A stretch of DNA of 64,000 bases from CBDCVY01 sp965223245 (GTDB lineage Bacteria > Nitrospinota > Nitrospinia > Nitrospinales > Nitrospinaceae), in NCBI GenBank assembly GCA_965223245.1, contig CBDCVY010000013.1, positions 1,364,001-1,428,000 of the forward strand. Direction: 5' to 3'. The position numbers and the translations under genes are program-made. The notes beneath the pieces were generated by a model. It did no database searches. It saw only the letters and a program-made list of their open reading frames with translations, and had not been told where the DNA came from. Below are positions 25,636 to 34,527 of this stretch, piece by piece (position 1 is the first letter of the stretch; every line of letters starts with the position of its first letter).

Positions 25636-26337
25636 ATGCTAACTCAAGAAAGAAAAGATCATCTCACCAATTTCCAAAGTAATTTTGGATACACTTTTAG
25701 CAATATTGCCCTCCTAAATAAAGCTCTAACCCATAAATCCTATGTGAATGAGAGCCCAGATAAGCTTAAAAATAATGAACGATTTGAATTTTTAGGTGAC
25801 TCGGTTCTAGATCTTATTGTGAGTCATTTTCTTGTAAAAAAGTATTTGGATTATGCAGAAGGAGCATTATCAAAAATCCGTGCTGCTGTGGTTAATGAAA
25901 CCTGTTTGGCAGGTCTCGCTCGGGGAATTAATCTTGGTGCATATCTTTTATTAGGAAAAGGTGAAGAACTATCTGGCGGACGCAATAAAAATTCCCTGCT
26001 GGCGAATGCGTTTGAAGCGGTAGCAGGAGCCATTTATTTTGATAGTAGTTATGACAAAGCGACTGAGATATTATTGCCTAAATTAATGCCTGAGATTTTA
26101 AAATATGCAGAAACTTGGGAATTTCGGGATTTTAAAAGTGAATTACAAGAATATACCCAAATCCATTTAAATTGTATTCCTACCTATCAAGTCATTAATG
26201 AGTTTGGTCCTGACCATGCAAAACAGTTTGAAATAACCGTATCGATGAACAATGAAATTCGGGGTCAAGGGATTGGCAAAAGTAAAAAAGAAGCCGAACA
26301 GGCGGCGGCAAAAGCTGCGTTATTAAGTCTTCAATAG
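25636..26337 (+). CDS. rnc: Ribonuclease III
   Basis: About 233 residues. The RNase III signature NERFEFLGDSVLDLIVSHFL, the second metal-ligand region NAFEAVAGAIYFDS, and a C-terminal double-stranded RNA-binding domain (SELQEYTQIHLNCIPTYQV, GKSKKEAEQAAAKAAL) are present. It cuts double-stranded RNA in rRNA and mRNA processing. The start is either ATG 25636 or TTG 25624, which overlaps the fabF stop; the ATG gives the usual N-terminal length. Coupling of rnc to fab genes is common. Confidence 0.96.
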   Translation: MLTQERKDHLTNFQSNFGYTFSNIALLNKALTHKSYVNESPDKLKNNERFEFLGDSVLDLIVSHFLVKKYLDYAEGALSKIRAAVVNETCLAGLARGINLGAYLLLGKGEELSGGRNKNSLLANAFEAVAGAIYFDSSYDKATEILLPKLMPEILKYAETWEFRDFKSELQEYTQIHLNCIPTYQVINEFGPDHAKQFEITVSMNNEIRGQGIGKSKKEAEQAAAKAALLSLQ

Positions 26338-26343
26338 TGAAAA

Positions 26344-27357
26344 ATGGCAAAAAAACGCTTAATTGTACCTATTTTTATTTCTCATCAAGGTTGTCCGTAC
26401 CGTTGTGTCTATTGTGATCAAGACAAAATTTCAGGTTCACAAAAACAATTAGATCAACGAGATATAGACCAAACCCTAGATACTTATTTACAATATAACT
26501 CGGAAAAATTGCTTCCTCCTTATAGAGAAATAGCATTTTACGGAGGAACATTTACTGGTTTGCCCGAGAAACGTCAAAAATTTCTTCTTGGGCTTATTCA
26601 GCCTTACATTGATAAGGGGTTAATTCATTCTGTCCGCCTTTCAACCCACCCGCAAATGGTAGACCCTGAAAGATTAAGTTTGTTGAAAAATTTTGGCGTT
26701 GAAACTATTGAGTTAGGGGTTCAGTCAACAGATAAGCGAGTCTTGGAATTATCCGGAAGAGATGATTCAGTTAATAATTTATTAGAAAAGGTCAATTTAA
26801 TAAAAAAGTATGGTTTCCAACTTGGAATTCAGCTTATGGCAGGTCTACCCGGAGATACGAAGGAAAAATTTCAAACTTCAGTGAATGATGTTATTAATTT
26901 GAAGCCAAATTTTGTTCGTCTTTATCCCGCTTTGGTCATTCGAAAAACTAAGTTGCATGATTTATATTTAAGTGGAAAATATATTCCCTGGTCCATAGAA
27001 AAAATGATAGAGAGTCTAAAAATCGCTGTATTGAAATTTCGTTCTAATAATATTAGGGTAATCAGGATTGGCCTTCACCCGGAACCCTCTTTGTTTAAGG
27101 ATTTAGTTGCTGGGCCTTTTGATCCCGGAATCAGGGACAAAATAGAATCTCAAATTTGTTTAGACCAAATGTTGGAAAAAATCAAAAATGTATCCTTGAA
27201 ATATAAAAAAATATATTTTAAGGTTCCCAGTAAAAAAATATCCGATTTTGTTGGCTACCGTAAGGAAAATATAAATAAATTAAGAAATTATTTCCCTTTA
27301 TCAGACATTAAGATCCAAGCGGACAATGTTTGTCAACAATTAGAACTAATAAACTAA
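26344..27357 (+). CDS. Elp3-like/HemN-type radical SAM protein
   Basis: 337 residues. The 4Fe-4S motif is in HQGCPYRCVYCDQ (CxxxCxxC) near residue 17. EIAFYGGTFTGLP and IELGVQSTDKRVLELSGR are radical SAM barrel motifs, and LQLMAGLPGDTKE-like sequence follows. The overall plan resembles the Elp3-related radical SAM proteins often found just after rnc in anaerobic and deep-branching bacteria. The substrate is not known. It starts 6 bp after rnc and so is in the same operon. Confidence 0.8.
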   Translation: MAKKRLIVPIFISHQGCPYRCVYCDQDKISGSQKQLDQRDIDQTLDTYLQYNSEKLLPPYREIAFYGGTFTGLPEKRQKFLLGLIQPYIDKGLIHSVRLSTHPQMVDPERLSLLKNFGVETIELGVQSTDKRVLELSGRDDSVNNLLEKVNLIKKYGFQLGIQLMAGLPGDTKEKFQTSVNDVINLKPNFVRLYPALVIRKTKLHDLYLSGKYIPWSIEKMIESLKIAVLKFRSNNIRVIRIGLHPEPSLFKDLVAGPFDPGIRDKIESQICLDQMLEKIKNVSLKYKKIYFKVPSKKISDFVGYRKENINKLRNYFPLSDIKIQADNVCQQLELIN

Positions 27358-27389
27358 AAATTTAAAATATAAAAAAGGAGCAGCTTCAA

Positions 27390-27674
27390 ATGGTAACCAT
27401 TGGCATGAACTATAAAATAATTCCAGGTAAAGAGGAAGTTTTTGAAGGAGCATTTAATAAGGTCTTAAAACTAATGAGTACTATGGAGGGGCACACTAAT
27501 TCCTCTCTTTATAGAGACATTAATGATTCTCAAACTTATTTAATTGTCTCGGAATGGAGTTCAGAGGAAAGTTATCAAGGGTTCATTAACTCAGATAAAT
27601 TTGCTGGAGTGGTTGATTGGGGTAAGGAAAATATATTGGCTGGTCGACCATCGCATACTCTTTATCGTCATTAA
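27390..27674 (+). CDS. Antibiotic biosynthesis monooxygenase (ABM) domain protein
   Basis: 94 residues. MVTIGMNYKIIPGKEEVFEG, GHTNSSLYRDINDSQTYLIV and SEWSSEESYQGFINSDKF follow the ABM ferredoxin-like fold pattern with its conserved Trp. Members act as small oxygenases or heme-handling proteins, usually as dimers; the substrate is unknown here. AAGGAG precedes the ATG. It follows the radical SAM gene by 32 bp. Confidence 0.8.
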   Translation: MVTIGMNYKIIPGKEEVFEGAFNKVLKLMSTMEGHTNSSLYRDINDSQTYLIVSEWSSEESYQGFINSDKFAGVVDWGKENILAGRPSHTLYRH

Positions 27675-27737
27675 AAAATGAAATTAAAACAGCAAAAGAA
27701 TAATGACTTTGTTTTTATAATATGAAAAATTGTAGGG

Positions 27738-27757
27738 GTTGGAAGGTACCTTCCAAC
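27738..27757. other. 20-bp perfect palindrome in a convergent gap
   Basis: GTTGGAAGGT followed by its exact reverse complement lies between the ABM gene and the convergent small minus-strand gene. There is no T-tract directly after it, so it may be a weak bidirectional terminator or a protein-binding site. Confidence 0.5.
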
Positions 27758-27787
27758 TCTTAACTTTCCTTCGAAAATCCCCAATAC

Positions 27788-28000
27788 CTAATCCTGTGAT
27801 ATTGGGGTATGCTCAATCTCTCCTTTTTTAATGCATTTCATTAACTTGTTATAAAAATGTTCGCTTTCGTGCGACAAATGATCCTCCACTCGCCACCGTA
27901 TGGTTACCAATTTCCCATCGGGATGATTAAGAATTTTCAAAATTTCCCCAATATTTCCTGAAAGGGGTTCAAATAAAGAATCGCCTATTTGGAGTTTCAT
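27788..28000 (-). CDS. Small hypothetical protein
   Basis: 70 residues, soluble, with no recognised family. It opens MKLQIGDSLFEPLSGNIGEI and has a basic C-terminal half with His and Glu (DHLSHESEHFYN). The ATG has AGGA seven bases upstream, which supports a real gene. It is divergent from the lipoyl-like gene across a 94-bp spacer, so the two could share regulation. The opening beta-like segment could be a small SH3/KOW-style barrel, but that is speculative. Confidence 0.6.
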   Translation of the reverse strand: MKLQIGDSLFEPLSGNIGEILKILNHPDGKLVTIRWRVEDHLSHESEHFYNKLMKCIKKGEIEHTPISQD

Positions 28001-28094
28001 GTTTTTCCTGTTGACTGTTTAAAATGGTTTCTTATTATATACCCTTCAAAAATTTTAGGTTATAAATTCGATTTTGATCGTTTGGAGGATATAC

Positions 28095-28343
28095 ATGGCC
28101 TACATAACAATGGCGCCGATGTATGCAACCATGACATCGGGCAAAGTAGATGAATTTTTGGTTCAAATTGGAGACACCATTAAAAAAGGAACTCCAGTTG
28201 CCGAAATTGTTGCTGAAGGTTATTTTACCTTGATTTCAGAATATGATGGGATTGTAAAGGAAATCTATGTGGGTGAAGGAGAATATGTGGAGGTAGATAC
28301 GCCTTTAATAGAAATTGAAGAAGAGGAAGAAGACGAGGGTTGA
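28095..28343 (+). CDS. Stand-alone biotinyl/lipoyl-like domain without the acceptor lysine
   Basis: About 82 residues from ATG 28095 with GGAGG upstream; an in-frame start seven codons earlier lacks a ribosome-binding site. MYATMTSGKVDEFLVQIGDT, then KKGTPVAEIVAEGYFTLISE, YDGIVKEIYVGEGEYVEVDT and a polyglutamate tail follow the lipoyl/biotinyl half-barrel pattern. In the hairpin where the modified Lys normally sits (DKA or MKM), the sequence AEGYFTLISE contains no Lys; Glu takes its place. It therefore cannot be lipoylated or biotinylated there and may have another role. No dehydrogenase or carboxylase genes lie nearby. Confidence 0.75.
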   Translation: MAYITMAPMYATMTSGKVDEFLVQIGDTIKKGTPVAEIVAEGYFTLISEYDGIVKEIYVGEGEYVEVDTPLIEIEEEEEDEG

Positions 28344-28346
28344 GTT

Positions 28347-29270
28347 TTAGAAAAGCGGTTCTTTGATATTCCCATCATTTTTTCTTAGAATTGAATCAGA
28401 TTTGTTTTTTGGTTGGGATATTTTTGAATTAGAATCTTCTTTTTTCGAATCTGTTAACTCAATAAAGTTTTGATCTTTTTCAAGATTCATTTCGAACCTT
28501 TTTTCAGAAATGCGTGAGCGCACCAGTTCCTTATCAATAGTTTCTAAATTAATTTTTGCTTGTTTTAAATTTGAGTTAAGTTTTAGTGCAGCTTGGTACT
28601 CTCTTTTTGCTTTTAATAAATTGTTATTGAGATAGAAATAAAGGTTTGCCAAATTTAAACGTGCTTTTAAATCTTTTTTATTATTTTGAATAGCCTTTTT
28701 AAAAGTTTTTTCCGCTTTTACATATTGTTTTTGATTCGCATAAATCACACCGAGATTGTTTAGAATTTGCGGCATATTGGGTTGGAATTTTAATGCAGCA
28801 ATATATTCTTCTTCAGCTTTTTTATAGTTTTTTGTTTTGGAGTATAAAATTGCTAAGCTAAAGTGAGCTTTGGCAAATTCCGGGTCCATATCTAAAGCTG
28901 CTAAATATGCCTTTTCTGCTTTAGTGAATTTTTTCTTCTCAAATAGTTTTTTTCCAATTTCTAAATGTTGGAAAGGATATAGAATTTTTTTCGGGGCAGA
29001 ATTCTCGATTAGTTTATATTTTTTTGATTCGTTTTTCGGTAGATTGACGAATTCCCCATTTGGCCAATTATAAAGAGACCGATCCCCTAAAAAACTTTTA
29101 TGATATTTAGCAACTTTTACCAAATACTGATTTTTATTAAATTCTTTATTCTGATTCATAGCTGAAGGAATGGAGGAGGCTGCAAAGGTTAGATTAACGC
29201 TAGTGATTAATATTCCTAAAGCAATTGGGAATTGCTTGAATAAACATTTTTTGAATAGACGATCTTTCAT
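28347..29270 (-). CDS. Exported tetratricopeptide-repeat protein
   Basis: About 307 residues from ATG 29270, which has GGAGGG upstream. The signal peptide runs to about residue 30 (hydrophobic ALGILITSVNLTFA). Residues about 90-235 hold at least four TPR units (ALDMDPEFAKAHFSLAILYS, ALKFQPNMPQILNNLGVIYA, AIQNNKKDLKARLNLANLYF, ALKLNSNLKQAKINLE). A Ser/Lys/Asp-rich C-terminal tail follows. It is probably a periplasmic scaffold with unknown partners. It is convergent with the lipoyl-like gene (4 bp apart). Confidence 0.8.
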   Translation of the reverse strand: MKDRLFKKCLFKQFPIALGILITSVNLTFAASSIPSAMNQNKEFNKNQYLVKVAKYHKSFLGDRSLYNWPNGEFVNLPKNESKKYKLIENSAPKKILYPFQHLEIGKKLFEKKKFTKAEKAYLAALDMDPEFAKAHFSLAILYSKTKNYKKAEEEYIAALKFQPNMPQILNNLGVIYANQKQYVKAEKTFKKAIQNNKKDLKARLNLANLYFYLNNNLLKAKREYQAALKLNSNLKQAKINLETIDKELVRSRISEKRFEMNLEKDQNFIELTDSKKEDSNSKISQPKNKSDSILRKNDGNIKEPLF

Positions 29271-29421
29271 GTACCCTCCAGGGAAATACCAGTTATAGAA
29301 AATAACCAAATCTTTATGGAGATCTATAAAGAAAAAATCTAATGATTTATCCTTTCTATGACATTATAAAAATAAAAAGATCATTTCAAGTGACAAGTTG
29401 GTCACATTTTTGATTCAATGT

Positions 29422-30774
29422 TTAGAGATAAGAGAAAATAACAGTCGTTGTAGATAGGTATGTGAAAAGACCAATAATATCATTGATTACGGTTACCATT
29501 GGGCCCGTGCTTATAGCCGGATCAATTTTCATTTTCACAAAGAATAAAGGTAATGTTGATCCGATAATAGATGCCATGGATACCGCTAAGAAAATTCCTA
29601 ATCCCAAAGACAATCCTAAGAGTGAATTTCCATTAGGAAGTAAATTAGAAAAAACTGTTAAAATAATACCACAACCGGTCCCAAATAGAAGCCCATTTAA
29701 AACCCCAACTTTTATTTCACTAAACACAATGGTTTTAAGATTATCTTTTTGAACATCACCAGTAGCCATACCGCGGACGATAATAGTGGCCCCTTGAATA
29801 CCTACATTTCCGGCAAGTCCTAGCACAAAGGGTATGAATAGCAAAACAACTGAAAATTCTGCTAATGTAAGTTCGAATTGCTTTAAAATTAAAGCGCTTA
29901 CCATTCCACCTATGAAGGTTGTTAGTAACCATGGAGCCCGAGCCGCAATTTTGGTGATAGTTCTTTTGGCAAATGGATTGACTTTAGCAGTTCCAGCCAT
30001 GGTGTAAATATCATCATCAGTAGTATGCTTTAACCCTCTAAAAACATCATCAAAAGTAACAATTCCATGAATAAGATTGTCAGAGTCAATAACAGGCAAA
30101 ATACTTAAATGCTCATGATCCATAATATTTGCAATTTTTTCACATGAGTCTTCCAGGAAAACGCTAGGAGTGGCTTCTCTAATAAAATTTGATGCTTTGG
30201 CATTCGGTTGGACATTTAATAAATCTCGTAATTTAAAATAACCTAAAAGTTCATTTTCATTATTAACAACGTAAAAATTAAGACCTTGGTCCGCCTTATT
30301 GTCTCGAACAAATTTCATTAAAATGTCACCTGCAACCTCATCAGGGTCGACTTTGTTAAACTCAGGAGACATTAGGCCGCCAGCGGTCTCTTCATTATAT
30401 TGAATCAAATTTTTAAGAGACTGCGCCTCATCAGGTTCCATTTGTTCAAGAATCTTTTCCTGAACTTCTGGTTCATGCTCTTGTAATATGTCGGCAGCTT
30501 CATCTTGTGGCATCCCTTCCAGAAAAGGTGCCATAAAGTCATGGCCTAGGGATTCAATTAATTCTTTTCGGCTTTCAATATCTGTTTCATATAGGACCTC
30601 CTGTCGCTTTGTGTCATCGCCAAGATATTGAAAAATTTTAACTTTTTCTTCCCTGGATAGTTGATGAAGGAGTCGCGCAATATCAAAATGATCAAACGAT
30701 TCCAAGTTTCTTTGAAAATCTTGATCTGATAAACCTGGATCCGAAAAAAATGATTTTATTTTATCAATTGCCAT
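29422..30774 (-). CDS. mgtE: Magnesium transporter MgtE
   Basis: 450 residues. The N-terminal MgtE_N superhelix (LGDDTKRQEVLYE, HEPEVQEKILEQM) is followed by a CBS-domain pair (residues about 130-255, including EHLSILPVIDSDN and HGIVTFDDV). The five-helix channel domain follows (RAPWLLTTFIGGMVSALIL, GLAGNVGIQGATIIVRGMA). Family members are Mg2+-gated Mg2+ channels. GNVGxQ and the inner-membrane residues of the pore are present. The gene stands alone. Confidence 0.96.
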   Translation of the reverse strand: MAIDKIKSFFSDPGLSDQDFQRNLESFDHFDIARLLHQLSREEKVKIFQYLGDDTKRQEVLYETDIESRKELIESLGHDFMAPFLEGMPQDEAADILQEHEPEVQEKILEQMEPDEAQSLKNLIQYNEETAGGLMSPEFNKVDPDEVAGDILMKFVRDNKADQGLNFYVVNNENELLGYFKLRDLLNVQPNAKASNFIREATPSVFLEDSCEKIANIMDHEHLSILPVIDSDNLIHGIVTFDDVFRGLKHTTDDDIYTMAGTAKVNPFAKRTITKIAARAPWLLTTFIGGMVSALILKQFELTLAEFSVVLLFIPFVLGLAGNVGIQGATIIVRGMATGDVQKDNLKTIVFSEIKVGVLNGLLFGTGCGIILTVFSNLLPNGNSLLGLSLGLGIFLAVSMASIIGSTLPLFFVKMKIDPAISTGPMVTVINDIIGLFTYLSTTTVIFSYL

Positions 30775-30850
30775 GGTTTTGCTATTATGGTGAAAAAAAT
30801 TAGCTTGTAAACTGGTATTATAACGAAAAAAAATTTAGGAGTTGTGATTA

Positions 30851-31102
30851 ATGATTATTGGAGGAATGTCACGTCGTGAAATTGAGGCGTTGCGAAAACA
30901 ACAAACTCAAAAGAAAACGGTCCGCTCACGAAAAAAACGATCCACAATTTTGTCAGATAAGACTATGAAACAAGTCATAAAAAAGTTCGATGAAGACCAT
31001 GACCCACAAACCCGAGTTCGAGAGGATGTTAATATAGATGAGCATGTCAAAATGAATGATGTTTACCTACGTTCAGGCTGGTATGTTCCCAAAAAAAAAT
31101 AG
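30851..31102 (+). CDS. Small basic hypothetical protein
   Basis: 83 residues, strongly basic in its first half (RKQQTQKKTVRSRKKRS), acidic in the middle and ending in WYVPKKK. No family is recognised. AGGAG nine bases before ATG 30851 supports the start; an internal ATG after GGAGGA (MSRREIE, 30866) is too close to its own Shine-Dalgarno sequence. The basic stretch suggests RNA, DNA or ribosome binding, but this is a guess. It is divergent from mgtE (76 bp). Confidence 0.6.
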   Translation: MIIGGMSRREIEALRKQQTQKKTVRSRKKRSTILSDKTMKQVIKKFDEDHDPQTRVREDVNIDEHVKMNDVYLRSGWYVPKKK

Positions 31103-31148
31103 GTTGTCTATTGAATTGAAATAGTTTTTGAGTGGAAATTCCAAGTTT

Positions 31149-32801
31149 TTATTTATTTTCATATTGATTTAAGTATTTATTATAAATTTCTTCTTTGATA
31201 AAAAATTCGACTAAATCATGGTCTAATTCATTTTCTTTAACTTTTTCTCTTAATATTTGATTGACCTTTTCCATTGGCATGGTTTTTTTGTAAGGACGGT
31301 CACAGGCTGTCAAGGCTTCAGCAATATCTGTGACGGCCATTAATTTGCCTTCAAATGGAATTTCCTCTCCCTTTAAACCTAAAGGATAACCTTGTCCATT
31401 CAAGCATTCGTGATGAGCACCTGCAAAGTTTGGAATATTTTTTAGCTTTTTTGTAAAAGGAATTTTACGTAGCATATCCAAAGTTACTTGCGCGTGATTT
31501 TTCATAACTTGACGTTCGGCTTCTGTAATGCTTCCTTTTTGAATAGAAAGATTTTCTAATTCATCATCTGTTAAATAGGGATGTAAATTTCCATCAATAT
31601 CTTTATAAGTCATATTAGAGATTTCTTTTAATCTAAGAATAACTTGTTCATCTAAAAACTCAGAAGGTTCGTTGCATTTTAAAATAAACTGCCGAATTTC
31701 ATTTAAATGCTCCAATTCAGATTTCTGCTTTTCTTTAAAGTTGTGAATTGATTGAGGGGAGGAGTTATTGGCATTTAATTTTTGTTCCTTTAACAACCCC
31801 TCTAGCTCTTTTTGTTGAATAATGAATTGCATTCTTAAATCAACTAATTGAGCTCTATCAAAAATTGTTTCAAGTTTTTTACTTTTTTCGATGATTTCCA
31901 CAGGTGTGGTTACTTTTCCAATATCATGCATCCATGCTGCGACACGCAGTTCATTGAATTTCTCAGAGGAAAAAGTAACATCTTTAAATGGATCCTCTGT
32001 TGAATCATGAATGGCTTGAGCCATCACTAAGGTCAAATTTGCAACGCGTCGAATGTGCCCACCTGTGATGGGAGACTTTTCATCAATGGCAGTTGCCATA
32101 ACTTCTGCAAAGGATTCGAACAGGTTTTCCATGTCTGTAATTAATTTAGCATTGGTTATAGCTATTGCAGCTTGAGATGCCAAGGACTCAGTAAGATGCT
32201 CAAAATCCGGAGAAAAAGAAATCACATCTCCAGTTGAAGGATTTTTTGCATTAAGTAGTTGAAGGACACCAATTATATCGTTTTCATGATTTCGCATTGG
32301 AATAACGAGCATGGACTTAGATCTATATCCATTGGTCTCATCGAATTGTTTTGGACCAGTGAAGTCAAATAAGTCTGTATCGTATACATCTGGAATGTTT
32401 ACCGGAACGCCTTTTAAAGCAACAAATGCGGAAACATTAGTTTCTTTCATTTCTACAGGAGGAAAAGGGATAGATTGCCCAGTACGCCCTCCCATTCTAA
32501 TGTCCATTGAATCGCTCTGAACAATTTTAAAGTGTAGGGAATTATTTTCTATAATGTATAAGGTGCAAGCATCAGCGTGAGTGAATTTTCGGGCATGGTC
32601 GCAAATCATTTCTAGGAGGGCATTAATGTCATGCTCGCAGGATAGGGCACGACCAATATCAGAAAGTTTGCTAATTTGCAGCATTAGGTGGTCGGAGTAA
32701 TTTTTAACCCCGTTGACCACATCATTGAGTAGTTTGTTTAATTTTTCATCATTCGTAGTGAGCTTTTTTTGAGATTCGTTATTGTCGCTAAACCGGTTCA
32801 T
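31149..32801 (-). CDS. GAF and HD-GYP cyclic-di-GMP phosphodiesterase
   Basis: 550 residues. An N-terminal helix is followed by a GAF sensor (about residues 50-195, DACTLYIIENN, SMLVIPMRNHENDIIGVLQL). The HD-GYP domain is next: HIRRVANLTLVMAQAI, the metal-binding HD at 292-293 (AWMHDIGKV), and HHECLNGQGYPLGLKGEE with GYP at 471-473. HD and GYP are separated by about 180 residues, about 110 more than in minimal HD-GYP domains. The insert contains the TDDELENLSIQKGSITEAER segment seen in one large HD-GYP subgroup. It should degrade c-di-GMP, possibly feeding the PilZ protein near motB. No transmembrane segment is seen. Confidence 0.9.
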   Translation of the reverse strand: MNRFSDNNESQKKLTTNDEKLNKLLNDVVNGVKNYSDHLMLQISKLSDIGRALSCEHDINALLEMICDHARKFTHADACTLYIIENNSLHFKIVQSDSMDIRMGGRTGQSIPFPPVEMKETNVSAFVALKGVPVNIPDVYDTDLFDFTGPKQFDETNGYRSKSMLVIPMRNHENDIIGVLQLLNAKNPSTGDVISFSPDFEHLTESLASQAAIAITNAKLITDMENLFESFAEVMATAIDEKSPITGGHIRRVANLTLVMAQAIHDSTEDPFKDVTFSSEKFNELRVAAWMHDIGKVTTPVEIIEKSKKLETIFDRAQLVDLRMQFIIQQKELEGLLKEQKLNANNSSPQSIHNFKEKQKSELEHLNEIRQFILKCNEPSEFLDEQVILRLKEISNMTYKDIDGNLHPYLTDDELENLSIQKGSITEAERQVMKNHAQVTLDMLRKIPFTKKLKNIPNFAGAHHECLNGQGYPLGLKGEEIPFEGKLMAVTDIAEALTACDRPYKKTMPMEKVNQILREKVKENELDHDLVEFFIKEEIYNKYLNQYENK

Positions 32802-32912
32802 TACTTATTAATATCCAATTACCGATAATATGTTGAAATGATGTATTATCTGGTAAATTTATAATAAAAGCAATTCACAGATTAGAGAAAATTAAGAAAT
32901 ACAAAGTGAGGC

Positions 32913-33716
32913 TTAAATATATTCTTCTAATAGTTGAGGTTCCTCTGTTAGCCATACTTTGCTACCACAGACATTGACAAAAACTGCTGATTCGGACTTA
33001 AAGATTTCTAAATGAGCTTGCAATAAATTTTCTGGTTTAGTTGGGCTATCCCCATAAAGCTCTCTTTCTTCTTCCATAATTCCATTCATATAATTCTCAA
33101 CACCATCTTTGCTGCTTACACCCTCAAAATAAGACCGGATTAATGGATCCTGAAAATTATCTAATTTTTTGGCTGATTTTCTTAAAAGAAGTTTGATTCC
33201 TCTGGAGGAAAAAGATTCAAAAAGTCCTGCCCGAATACAAACCCTTCTTGATTTTCCTTTTTCAACCGTCCACTTTTCTATGGCTTCCTTAGAATACCCC
33301 ATTGCCCCATAACTTCCCAATTGATGCCGTGTTACATAAAAAGTAGAGTAGGTAACAATAGTTTTAATATTTAAGGCTTGCTCTAAAGCCACAATTGGAT
33401 CAAAAGACAATCTGTTGGAAGATGCGATTTGTTCTGGCGTTGTCTCATTAATAGCAAATCCAACATCTCCTAAAGCAGTAGCGTAAAACATATAATCGTA
33501 GGTACCATCGCCAATGGATTTCAATTGTTCAATACAATTGGAATCTGAAATATCTCCAAACGCAGTAATATTGGCGTCATCGATAGTAAAATCAGGATCC
33601 TCTTTGCCATACCAATTTGCCACAATATTAGCATCACTGCCGAAATGATTTCTTATCGCTTTTATAGCAGCAGTGCCCATTACTCCTGATCCTCCGATCA
33701 CTAAAAAATTTCCCAT
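32913..33716 (-). CDS. NAD(P)-binding Rossmann oxidoreductase, SDR-like
   Basis: 267 residues. FLVIGGSGVMGTAAIKAIRN is a clear glycine-rich dinucleotide-binding start. DDANITAFGDISD resembles the adenine-pocket acidic site, and YDYMFYATALGDVGF corresponds to the NNAG region. The usual YxxxK is not in register: AMGYSKEAIEKW has a Lys, but Met at the Tyr position. Catalysis may therefore differ from classic SDRs. GGGGAG precedes the ATG. It is 51 bp upstream of the secreted unknown gene on the same strand. Confidence 0.65.
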   Translation of the reverse strand: MGNFLVIGGSGVMGTAAIKAIRNHFGSDANIVANWYGKEDPDFTIDDANITAFGDISDSNCIEQLKSIGDGTYDYMFYATALGDVGFAINETTPEQIASSNRLSFDPIVALEQALNIKTIVTYSTFYVTRHQLGSYGAMGYSKEAIEKWTVEKGKSRRVCIRAGLFESFSSRGIKLLLRKSAKKLDNFQDPLIRSYFEGVSSKDGVENYMNGIMEEERELYGDSPTKPENLLQAHLEIFKSESAVFVNVCGSKVWLTEEPQLLEEYI

Positions 33717-33767
33717 AATTGGCTCCCCTTGTCGTTATACGATTTTCCTAAATTATTACTAAATGAT

Positions 33768-34457
33768 TTACGATCCACCATAATTCTCATCTATATCCCA
33801 ATAAGGGACTTTTGCGTTTTCTTCTAAAGCCAAAGAAATGTTTCCGTCGCTTTTTGCAAATGAATTGATGTCCTTAATTAATTGTTCTGTCATTTCAATA
33901 TGTTTTTTGTTCGGTGATTGACCCACTTGCTTAGCTAAGGAATTATATTGTTCGAGTATTATTGTGGCTTGGTCAATGGATCGATTAATCGATTCGGGAT
34001 TTAGGGTTCGAAACTGCACTGACCGAGCAAATTCAATATATTCTAACCAGATATCAATTTCTTCTTCAGTTTTACCTAAAATTAAATGTTCTTTTTTGAA
34101 TGAATTCTTGTCCATGATTTTTAAACGTTCGGAAACATAACTGGCTAATTCATCAAATGGGACCCCTTGGATGGTTTCACAAAGATAACTAAAACTCCAA
34201 ATCAACATATTAATTTTCTGGTCCAATCGAAGGGCTTTTAAGGATTCACCTCTCAATTGAGAATATTTTTCAAATAATGACCATAATCCGCCTACATCTC
34301 CTACTTCTTTTTGAGAATTCTTAAGTGGTAATAAGTATTTTAAGCAAGCTTTAGTCTCGGGATTAGAGAACCCATTTTTTGGAAAAAGAAAAATACAAAT
34401 CAGAAGAACTACAATTGTGCTTTTTATTTTTTTATTAATTGAAAGTTCTCCTTTCAC
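33768..34457 (-). CDS. Exported hypothetical protein
   Basis: 229 residues from GTG 34457. Residues about 7-31 form a signal peptide (INKKIKSTIVVLLICIFLF, then PKNGFSNPE). The mature part is helical and charged with no known family. The start is unusual. AAAGGAG sits inside the frame 8 bases upstream of an in-frame ATT (34439), which would give a cleaner signal peptide. The GTG at 34457 has no Shine-Dalgarno sequence. A rare ATT start is therefore possible. It lies between the SDR-like gene and the EVE gene on the same strand. Confidence 0.6.
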   Translation of the reverse strand: MKGELSINKKIKSTIVVLLICIFLFPKNGFSNPETKACLKYLLPLKNSQKEVGDVGGLWSLFEKYSQLRGESLKALRLDQKINMLIWSFSYLCETIQGVPFDELASYVSERLKIMDKNSFKKEHLILGKTEEEIDIWLEYIEFARSVQFRTLNPESINRSIDQATIILEQYNSLAKQVGQSPNKKHIEMTEQLIKDINSFAKSDGNISLALEENAKVPYWDIDENYGGS

Positions 34458-34527
34458 GAATGATTATTTTGAAGCCACTTTATAATGGTCAAAATTCGAA
34501 GTCAATGTCCTTTTTGGACGGAATGAT

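Noticed and set aside
31149..32801. Novel insertion in the HD-GYP domain
   Set aside because: The long segment between HD and GYP contains the NLSIxxGxxTxxER pattern known in a large HD-GYP subgroup, so it is not new.
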